Of a stretch of 64,000 bases of DNA, positions 55,701-64,000 are shown piece after piece. The position numbers and the translations under genes were made by a program. The notes beneath the pieces are model-generated. The model made no database searches, had not been told where the DNA came from, and was given only the letters and a program-made list of their open reading frames with translations. The DNA comes from Armillaria gallica (lineage: Eukaryota; Basidiomycota; Agaricomycetes; Agaricales; Physalacriaceae): positions 2,666,001 to 2,730,000 of the forward strand of contig JBANDB010000010.1 in NCBI GenBank assembly GCA_037576215.1. The letters are read 5' to 3'. Each line of letters opens with the position of its first letter. The stretch's first letter is position 1.

Positions 55701-57221
55701 GCAATGCTGCTTGCCACCAAGACATGGGACACATATGGGATCAGGAGGACTATCATTGTTGATCTTTGTCATGCCTGTGACAAGTTTCTTTGAGTGCATA
55801 CTCCTGACAATGTCTAAGGAGTGGTGACAGAGACGTCGGTGCCAGAGTGAATCATCCATGGAACATGTACTGAGCAGATTGCAGTGAAGGGGAGAGAGCG
55901 AGGATGGAAATGATCGTGTGGTTGCATTGACATATCCCACATTGTCCTCATTTACAGTTGCCGTGAACCATGTCTTATCATCGCGATTGAAGGAAACAGT
56001 TGAACCATCAATGATAATCTTGAAACGTTTCTCACGTGCAAGAGAGAATGGGGAAAGCAAATTATTGCGCAGAGCAGGTACATGCAGAACATCAGGGATC
56101 TCAACCGGGTCCATCTTCTCCCCCTCAATCTCTGGTTCGATAACTACTGATCCAATACCCTCCAAATAGATGATCATGTTGTTGGCAAGGCTAATGGGAA
56201 TTATATGCGGTGAATAAATCTTGAACCAGTCACGATTGGGTGTCATTGAGCGAGAAGCACCTGTATCCGTGTTCCAATTAGAGATTGCAGGAGAAGAGCG
56301 GTTGATAACAGCATGGCTTGCCTTCTCCTCCTTCGCTGAGTTCACCTGCGATGTGGTTCCCTCTTTTGAATCTCCCTTCTCCTCATGGTTGCCTTTGCGA
56401 CGAAAACATGAGGTGTTGTTTGTAGCTCATTCGTGGTCACGATGTTGAGAATGCTTCTTGGTCTCACACTCATTTTCACCATGGCCCTTGTGTGTGCACC
56501 AGCCACAAAGCAGCTCGGTAGCAGCGTTCGCAGTTGCAGTGGTGTGGGTAGCATGTGCACGGAGAGATAGGGAGGATGTTGGGTCAGAGTAGAGCCGCTC
56601 CTTGTTTTCCTGCGTGTGGAAGAGATCGCGAAGGCCCATGAGAGTGAGTTTTTCGACATTGAGGAAAATGCTGTCAACGAAGGCGGTGTACTCAGGCATC
56701 AGAAGAGCATGAATAAGGGCCATAATCTGGAGCTCCTCATCCAGCTTTGAGAGATTGAAGTTGGAGGGGCAGAGCGAACAGACATCTGCCATGATTTTGA
56801 TGACTCGAGCATGGAGTGCCGAAAGTGATTCATCAGGGTCCTTGTGAATGGAAAAGAACATGTCGTAGGCCATGAAGCGAGTTGTCGTGGTTTTCTGATG
56901 GTGCAGGGCCTTCAGGCTGGTCCACATGCCCACTGGATCATCACACCTGCGATAATCTTCAACGTTGATCTTCTGAGTGTCATCCAGGCACAGGCAGATC
57001 ATCCCAGCGGCAGCCCCCATCTCTTCCATCCAATCTCACCACTCCCTCTTCTCCTCCTTAGTCGGGTTGTCAGCATCGACAAAGTCAGGCTCGTGCAAGA
57101 AACCTCCAGTCACCATCCAGAGCTTGTGGGTTTTGAGCAGGGACTCCATAGCGGGAGCCCAAACGCCGTAATTGTTGGCTGATAGATTAGCAAAGCCTTT
57201 TTTCTCAGGATCAAATCCCAT
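52716..57221 (-). pseudogene. gag-pol: Copia Gag-Pol polyprotein, one frame of about 1,500 codons with seven stops
   Basis: ATG 57221 (MGFDPEKKGFANLSANNY) opens one frame kept to a TAG at 52716 inside the 3' LTR. In order: a Gag part; a zinc knuckle CGWCTHKGHGENEC; protease WNTDTGAS; the zinc-type pre-integrase region (LWHRRLCHHS, CVPCLGGKQH); integrase core with YSDVKGPM, EDKGGEY and NGRAERANRTI; reverse transcriptase WVFKVKRNADGS, VDVSSAFLNGDL, KSIYGLKQAG and FVDDM; RNase H YSDADHGG, STTEAEY and DNQSAL. Stops inside: TGA at 57036, 56427, 54573, 53883, 53787 and 52890, TAA at 54858 (lowest coordinate), with no frameshift. The stop at 53883 precedes LLKSIYGLKQ, where relatives carry Arg or Lys, so CGA-to-TGA fits. 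Replication would need a helper element. Confidence 0.95.
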
Positions 57222-57303
57222 TTTGATGTTGGGCAGCGAAGGTGCCGGAAAAGAGTCAATGGAGCAAGACGTGGGTAAACTCGGAGTAACTGTTCAGGGC
57301 GCG

Positions 57304-57315
57304 GGGCCCATAACC
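57304..57315 (-). other. Primer binding site resembling the tRNA-iMet anticodon arm
   Basis: Directly inside the 5' LTR the coding strand reads GGTTATGGGCCC. Copia-class elements often prime from a half tRNA cut in the anticodon arm of initiator Met tRNA, whose complement is close to GGGTTATGAGCCC. The match is near but not perfect. Confidence 0.6.
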
Positions 57316-57372
57316 TGTTGCAGACAGGCTATGCAGGGACTGAATGGAATGATAAGGAGCTGAAGTAGATGG

Positions 57373-59008
57373 TGACATGCTCTATGAGCGTTCACACGTG
57401 TAATTTTGCAATTTACAATAATAAGTACAGGCAACGGTGCTCAGATACTAAGGCAATGAGAAAAACAACAGAGCGCAGTGTTTATAATGCCAGTAAGGAA
57501 ATTACCAGAGTAAAGCTGGGTGGAGCGCATGACTTAACCTGAGGATAGTACTAGAAAGGCTGTACTAGGTGTGAAGTCCCAACGTTTGACACTAAGTGCT
57601 CTGACAGGGCACAGCACGTGTGTGCTAAGAATAGCACAGAACACGCTTATGAGATAATTACAACTTCGCGCAACATTGATCTATGACGCGCAAGGCACGG
57701 CAGACCCGGAACCTAGAGCTCTAGGCTGTATGATGTCAGAACTCGAGTAAATCCAAAGTTTCTGACCTCGGCCAAAGCGCGCGAGGTCTAGACAAGAGAC
57801 TCGTTGCCTTCACTACTACAAGAATTCCTTAAGAGAATATATTAAAGCGAAATAGAGTCATGCGCTAGGCTGCAACTCCGAGGAGATAGCAACCAACGTC
57901 AGTACACGTGTGTTAGCATTGTTAACCGACGTCGCAATGCTCAGAGACAGGATCTGGCCCCGAGCCAGGCTCCTGAGTCAGCACCAAGCAATGGCATGCT
58001 AATGGCGACATGCGCGGGATGCAGGCAAGGGAGCTCGGCAACTTAAATGATACTATATTTGGTGGTACGAATTTGTAGAATGTAAAATAGATAAATAGCG
58101 CAGTATAATAGTAGTGTACAAGTTTTGGACCCCCGTTGTAGTCGTGCGCAAGCCTTCAGCTTGACGCCGTAGCTTCTGGATCAGTTTATAACTTTGAGCG
58201 AGAGAATAAACCTAGAATTGATATCATACCGAGTGAATTGAGTCGCGCGCGAGGCATAGAAAGCGAACGTGGTGCTTGTGTGACTGTTGATTGGTTGGGT
58301 GACTTGCGCTCTAACCTGAGAAGAAGAGTATAGTGTCATTGAGGACGCACTCTTGTGCTTTGAGGGTTTCTTGTGACGCGAGGCACTACAAGTGGCAGAG
58401 GTTCAAACCCTTTGACTTGATTAGTGCTCGCTTGAGAGTAGATATTTCCCAAGTGGCATAGGTTCAAACCCTGTGGCTTGCGGACGGTGTTTTATAAGGT
58501 TTTCTGTGTCTCTGGATCGCATAGGTTAGAACCCTGTGGATCTACGATCAGTTTGGAAGCTTGAGCGCGTAGGTTTGAATCCTGTGGCTTTAGCGGACGG
58601 GTTTGTGAAGTGTTTCTGCTTGGAGCGCGAAGCTTTGAGTCGTGTGTTGTGTGTTTTAAGTCATTTGAGGTCATTTTGTGTGTCACTCCAGACTTAGTGA
58701 GGGTTTTGTGGACGTCTCTCGACATTGCGTGTACTGTACTACACCTTGCCTTGAGGCCCAGCAACAAACTGTCGCTCCTCTTGTTATTAAAAGCCTTTGG
58801 ACTTAGAGAAATCCAGATACTAGACGCGCGCTATTGCTATACGTTTGTATCCTATATTCTGAGAGTCGCCTTGCCTTGTTTCTATCTGCTTCTATCGCAT
58901 CAGAATCCCCCACGAACTTGAGGGTTTGTGTGTGTAGTGTTGGGTGTGGGTGTGATCAGTGTCTTCGATGCTGTTGCATTTCTAGCTTGTGTGCACAGAG
59001 TCTCTTCA
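57373..59008 (+). mobile_element. Nested solo LTR-like insertion, 1,636 bp
   Basis: Begins TGACATGCTC and ends CTCTTCA, flanked by ATGG and ACGG, a likely 4-bp duplication with one transition. It has no coding domain: ORFs at 58492-58767 and 58610-58921 have no known motif. AATAAA occurs near 58206, and TTATTAAAAGCCTTTGG near 58783 resembles AATTAAAGGCTTTTG at 7132 in the other LTR-like block, suggesting related large LTRs. The precise cut into the copia LTR shows it is younger than the copia insertion. Confidence 0.7.
58400..58582 (+). repeat. Four spaced copies of a GGTTCAAACCC-like motif
   Basis: GGTTCAAACCC at 58400 and 58461, GGTTAGAACCC at 58524 and GGTTTGAATCC at 58572, each followed by TGTGG or a close variant, with spacings of 61, 63 and 48 bp. 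The words resemble the B box (T arm) of tRNA genes. There is no A box or cloverleaf nearby, so these are degenerate tandem repeats within the nested LTR. Confidence 0.65.
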
Positions 59009-59168
59009 ACGGTCAATTGCTAAGGATATTGTAGGTATACAGATAGTACATACCTGAAGTAGATGGTCAATTGCTAAGGAATTGCGACGTCTACTTCAGG
59101 GGAAAAAGTCAAACATTATGTAAGCGGTAAACTACTGGTGTGTGTCGTTCTCTTCCTTCAACACATTC

Positions 59169-61501
59169 ATGAGGACTAACCACGAAATTTACAGTACTTA
59201 TTATATACTACGAAATCCCGGCGGAAATAAGTAAACACGTATGATAAATCAAACGACGGCCTGTCAGTGCCTTGAGAAGCCCGATATCCCACCTGCAAAC
59301 ATATATGTCAAAATCATTGATGCCCTCTGAAGGAAGTGCTGGCAGTTCATATGAAGAGACTATGATGATTGAATTCGGACCGCAAGTTTCGAGAGATTTT
59401 GAGCTGGGAATGATTTGACACATATTGCTGTACAGGAATACAAAGCAAGAGGATTCGTCTTCAAGCCCACAGCGGAATGAGATTTCGCTTGCAGGTACAT
59501 GTGAAGGGCCGGTGGGATATTTAATCGTGATCCCCACCGGAACTAAGAGGGTTGCCGGCAGATTTTTGATGGTTCATCTGGTGCCTACAACAGTGTGTAT
59601 GCAAATATCCCCATCTGCCGAAGTCGTTCAGCAGTTGTTGTACATTCGCCATTCATACACCCACCACGTACAATGACTAGCGAAACCATTTTGGAGGTGA
59701 TACCTACCTCGTCATCGATCTTGCTACTAGAACCACCTTCAAAGTCATTCGCTAGCACCGTGAACGAGAGAATGAATTATGTGTTCCCAGCACCGACAGG
59801 TTGCACAAGGGATCTGCTTGATTTATGTGAGCAAGCAGGTCTACATAGAACGAAATGAACGGATTACAGTGACTCCACCAGCCTCAGCGACGGTGAATAC
59901 AAGTGAAAGGATACTGGGAAGGTTCGATGACCTGTCCTCTTAGTCTTGAGAGTCAGCATCGTCTTACCTTGTCACATATCAGCGGCTTAAAGGAGCAAGA
60001 GAAAATCCTGGAGGCGTACATTGAGCAGTAGTGAAACAAAAACATCCTGCAGAATCTGGGTTTATTGTCTTCGTTACGCCATTTCCAACTCCTTTTCAAG
60101 TCCTCTTTGTGGTGGCTGTACTCAAATCGCTTTTCCTTCTGAGACTCAGTGGGTCCGTTCCCTCCGGTACCAATGTTTCTCTTTCGCTCCATTTCCGAGT
60201 TCTGTGGTGCGTTTTATTTTGTCGTGCATCGTATCCCATAGGCCGTAGGACTCCCCATGGACTGCTCGCAGCGTACCAGCACCAGTGCCCTGAGTATCAG
60301 TTATCGTTTTGAAGTAGCAGCCTTTGCTCTTCTCGAACACAATTGAACATTTGGCTTCCACTATGGCCCCGATTCGCAATACGGGTATCTTTCAGGGACG
60401 TATCTGCGGCTCTGTCAGTCTACTTCCCTGTCCGTAATTGTAGGCACATCGCTCATGTTAACTCTTCTGGTGAGTTTTTCTCTCTCCAGTAGCATCAGCT
60501 TGCCCGACTCCTATTCACTGGGTTGCTGGTTGATATTGGCTTCAAAGCGATCAACGTTACATATCCAACTGCTGCCGACTTGGAGCATAAATAGGTCAGA
60601 TCTCTTATCGAAATGCCGGTTTGGTCCGTGGAAACATCCAATCACCCTCGATCTGTCTGTACTCTCAAGGCATATGTCCTCATATGTCCTAGCCTCGACT
60701 TCCCCAACCGCACAGAGATCATGTAGACTGTCTGTTGTTGCACGCAACGAGATGGCCGTCCCCAATCTTTACCTGTATGCTTGGATCCTCGTGTTCTCCG
60801 CTTTCGCTGTATCGCACTAAGATCCCTTTTAAAAGGATCTTTTCTCTCAAGTGAAGCGATGGGCAGATTCTGATCGTTCCGGGACAGCTATCAAATTCTG
60901 AGCTATGTCGAATATCCCTCTAGATCCTAATGACATCGGATATGGCGACGAGAACCTCATCAGTGTCAGCAGTCAGAGCGGTCACTGGGAAGGCCGGAAC
61001 TGTGTATGTTATCAAACAGAAGATCCCACTTGCCCTGCCTCGTCAAACACAAACGTCATTCCACGGTGTCGTCTAGAAGGAAAGTGAATGCTCTGACAAA
61101 GAAATGACAACGACCCTGATAAGAGACACCTTCAAACGAACGTACTCCATCTGCCATCGCCCTATTAATTGACTTATTCTCCAGTCCTAAAAGTTGGCAA
61201 ACATTGTTTCCGCTGCCCTTAGCCCAGGATCAGGTAACGGGTTATATATTTCCGGTGATTGGTTATATCAGAAAGCGAGATCGGGTGGATCTGATATAAA
61301 ATATGAGAAAAAATAGAAGCCCAGCAAGAACGAGAGAACTAGCCATAGAAGATCTGTTGTAATTAAGGCTTTACCTCAGTACAATGCTTGTAAGACCTAT
61401 AGTCTCTGGGTTACAAACTCCTGAGGAGTTTGCCCATTGACCTCCTATATTTATACTAAACTACGCTTATTCTAGTAATTTCTATTGAATCAATTCCTTA
61501 C
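59169..61501. other. Decayed fragments; no complete gene
   Basis: 59800-59930 repeats the fragment at 49276-49400. A plus ORF at 60455-60820 and a minus ORF at 59208-59537 (DIYVCRWDIGLLKALTGRR) have no recognised domain. 60905-61087 (MSNIPLDPNDIGYGDENL) reads like a hydrophilic C-terminal tail. Confidence 0.35.
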
Positions 61502-62142
61502 TCAGCATGCCGGAATGCCGGATTGCTCGAATTCTCTCGCATATTCCAACAAGATCATCTGTCGGAAATACAGCTCCAAAGCGTCATAGGTCATTGGTGT
61601 ATGACATCCGGACGGCAAATAATTGCAAGTGTACTGAAATGCAGTCAACATTAATATCATGGCAAAGGTTAATGGGAACATACCTCGTAACCCAAATTTC
61701 CCATCGATGCTAATCTTGGGAATATCGCTGGTCTTGACAAACCAAGCTAAGAATCCAAGGTGCAGTAAAAATTCTGTCTTCCCCTCCCATGGTTCTTCAA
61801 GTCCCTCTCAACATACATCGCTAAGCATGCATAGTCGCGTCTGTTCAGAATAATAAGACACATATTAGATTCCGCTGCTATAGGGAGGAGCTTGTCGAAT
61901 GCATCTAAATGGATGCAGGAATGAGCTATACACAAGATCGTGTATGATTGAAAAATCTTATGGCCCATAAAGGCACTACAGTGGAAGACGGCTACAGTTT
62001 TGTAGTCAGCAGAACGCACGACTGGAGTACTACCAGTAAAGAGCTCCGGGCGATGGTCGTACATAGGACCACGAAATAGAGAATAAAGGAGGGCGATGTG
62101 TCGGCATTGTTGGAAGGGCGACAACGGAGAGTCGACGGTCAA
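61502..62142 (-). pseudogene. N-terminal fragment of an alpha/beta hydrolase
   Basis: Minus-strand pieces from ATG 62142: DHRPELFTGSTPVVRSADYK, TVAVFHCSAFMGHKIF (central strand plus a degenerate H-G oxyanion position, here HCS), LLPIAAESNMCLIILNRRDY, AWFVKTSDIPKISIDGKFGL, and after an intron YTCNYLPSGCHTPMTYDALE to TGA at 61502-61504. The NRRDY block is characteristic of an Agaricomycete cytosolic hydrolase family. The G-x-S-x-G elbow is not found (expected after AWF...) and the His-Gly motif is altered, so it is probably inactive. Confidence 0.55.
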
Positions 62143-64000
62143 GATCTTGACTGTGTGAAAAGTCGCTAAGTCACTTTATATCTGAGCTTTCACGATGCCG
62201 TGACTATGCAGAACATGGTACCGTTCCAATAACTGACTGATATCTTGTCGGCGAGCGGATTCATAAAACCTCCATTGATTTGTCGGCGGTCATTCAAGCA
62301 CAATATTTAACCATATCGATGTAAACCTGCGTTCCGACGTTAGCCTCGCCTAAGATACTCACTGGAGGACTGAACATACAAAGTCCGAAGATTGCAGATA
62401 TGCACATAATATCCAACACCACTGGCTTGGACGAAGATGATGAGTATCGTCATGTACCACATCGATTACGACCTAGTTCACCAGCGTCTGACAATTCATA
62501 GCAAATAGATCCATTCCTAGGGAGCCAAATACGAACTTACGTTTTGCGGGACTTGCCAGGCAGGGCAATCATAATGCTGTGATATGTTTTGTACCATCAG
62601 ACTCTTATTTTCGAAGACAACGCACGCCCTAGTTCAACGTACTCAATCAACCGGGGATCATCCGTAGGATTTCGCTGATTTTCATCCATTTTCCCCTAGT
62701 CGTTCGTGTAGAAAGACGGCCCGAAAAAGCCCATTGGTCATGGTTGTCTGGTTTCGAGAATCCAGCTGCGGAGGCTGGGAGCGTGAGCAGGGACCACTGT
62801 CATGACTTGCCGTCACGAAAACGCGCGCAGAACGCTCTTTGCCTTCCAGTTTGTCAACAGTCATTCACACCTTCAACGTTCAATGGGCCTCACGCTTCTC
62901 AAATCCCATGCGACGTCTATTGCATTTCGTCTGGCCCTATTATTGCTCCCCCAACGACCGTGCCCAGCTTCGACGCTTGTCCAAGTCACCGAGCTGCAAA
63001 TGAAGGACGGGCGTGTTTGGACGATCCGAAGAGACTCTTTCTTAGTCTAACTTCTACGTGGATATGCTCAAATACTGCTTGCAGTGCCGTGCTAATTAGT
63101 TCCCTGGCATTTGTTAATATAAGTCGACTTGGTCTTTGCTACAGCCAGCGTACCGGCCCATGATTGGACAGACTTTGAGGTGCTATCACCCTCCGTAAAA
63201 CGCTCTCGGTATGTCTTCGGGGTCGGCTCATACGCAGCGATAATGACGGGGATTATTCAGGGAGGATACAGGGTGCGTTCATCGTTCTCTATTGCGTCTA
63301 TTTCCGCTCAGCTCTGTGTTCTCTTGGTGTTCTTATAATTGTGCCAGCGTATCTCAATCCTGGAATACGATAGGCCTGAAAAACATCCACACCAGCTACA
63401 CCTATTCTCCTCGGCCGTTTTCCATACGATAGCTCACGGAAGGATTCTCGCACAACGTTCCACCCCCCTCTCCCCGATTTCATAGAGAGCGACAGGACAG
63501 GCCCCAGCCTCGTATCGGCGCATTGATATGGCTCTCCGGCTGACTAACTCGTCACGGTAGTGCATCCGGCCCTGTTGCCAGATTATTTCCAACATTTCCA
63601 TCTCGGCTCGTTCGCATCGAACCCATCGCATAATATCATTTCTGAACATTCATTGGATCCCGGTTTACGAATACGTCGTCTTCCAAGTCGGCCATTGGCG
63701 GATCCAAGGCTTGTTTATGGGCACCTGTGCAACTATTGGATGTCAGAATACTAAAGAAATCGACGGTAAGCCATGTTTATTAGGTTCCAGCTCGACTATA
63801 ACGATCTGAGGTCACCTTGCTTTAGAAAGCTGCCTTCGAAGGCCTTCACTGCGGACAGTTCAAGGTGTTGGATATTCACCACTAACTTGATGAGACATCA
63901 GCTAGAGATCGCCGTCAGGCCGTCGATGGACAGATTCTTGCCGACGTGAGAATGACTGATGTTCGACGTCACAGTAACAAAGAGGCCTGACGGTGCGTAC
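62143..64000. other. Decayed second set of the duplicated fragments seen at 49-51 kb
   Basis: Contains counterparts of 49750-51330 in the same order and strand, including GAGCTGCAAATGAAGGACGG near 62990 and a terminal piece (GLFMGTCATIGCQNTKEIDG, intron, KAAFEGLHCGQFKVL) near 63710-63875. Frames are broken, and the window ends within it. Confidence 0.45.

Larger units (their letters stand above)
52540..59163 (-). mobile_element. Ty1/copia LTR retrotransposon, complete but decayed, with a nested LTR
   Basis: Outer ends TGTTGCAG... and ...CTTCAACA on the plus strand are flanked by the same 5 bp, CATTC (52535-52539 and 59164-59168). The left (3') LTR is 208 bp. A purine tract (AGGGGGAG on the coding strand) abuts it. 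The coding strand is minus, with gag, protease, integrase, reverse transcriptase, RNase H in that order, as in copia. The right (5') LTR is split by a 1.6-kb insertion. Internal stop codons make it non-autonomous today. Confidence 0.95.
57316..59163 (-). repeat. 5' LTR of the copia element, split by an insertion
   Basis: 57316-57372 (TGTTGCAGACAGGCTATG... to GAAGTAGATGG) and 59009-59163 (ACGGTCAATTGC... to CTTCAACA) together match the 208-bp left LTR. Everything between is foreign. Confidence 0.88.

Noticed and set aside
58400..58582. tRNA genes in the nested LTR
   Set aside because: Only B-box-like words are present; no A box, acceptor stem or anticodon arm could be drawn.

Overview
The window looks like nuclear DNA of an Agaricomycete (mushroom-forming basidiomycete). 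Genes are split by many short introns of roughly 45-60 nt. The families are typical of that class: DUF6534 membrane proteins, a further expanded seven-TM family, F-box/LRR proteins, a CON-6 stress protein and secreted alpha/beta hydrolases. LTR retrotransposons and MITEs are frequent. No rRNA gene, organelle gene or CRISPR array was seen; one intron-containing tRNA-Asn is present.

Layout. 0-9.7 kb is repeat-derived: a four-exon repeat-associated gene broken by three TGA codons, a minus-strand Ty3/gypsy-type gag broken only by TGA codons, a 1.3-kb LTR-like block packed with ACTAGT, and a run of tiny membrane ORFs. 9.7-25.2 kb carries four copies of a seven-TM family (two apparently intact, one with a one-base frameshift, one truncated and holding a hAT-type MITE in its first intron), a secreted periplasmic-binding-protein-like gene, a small membrane protein and an unrecognised 102-aa ORF. 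25.4-36.2 kb holds a CON-6 gene, a long gene-poor stretch and two DUF6534 genes. 36.4-42.2 kb is an F-box/LRR tandem triplication: two pseudogenes and one intact copy. 43.2-44.6 kb is a secreted alpha/beta hydrolase. 47.5-48.6 kb has a hAT-type MITE, a partial copy of it, the tRNA and a hairpin. 52.54-59.16 kb is a Ty1/copia element with a 5-bp target duplication; its 5' LTR is split by another LTR. The rest (48.6-52.5 and 59.2-64 kb) is mostly decayed, duplicated gene fragments plus a broken hydrolase.

How it fits together: this is an accessory, rapidly turning-over region in which gene families multiply in tandem and decay, and mobile elements insert among them. The retroelement reading frames are interrupted by nonsense codons (almost all TGA) and not by frameshifts, as expected from C-to-T change at CGA codons. 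The host-type pseudogenes mostly carry small indels. Exon boundaries were read by eye from splice signals and from comparison between copies within the window. Family names rest on recall of motifs, not on any search.
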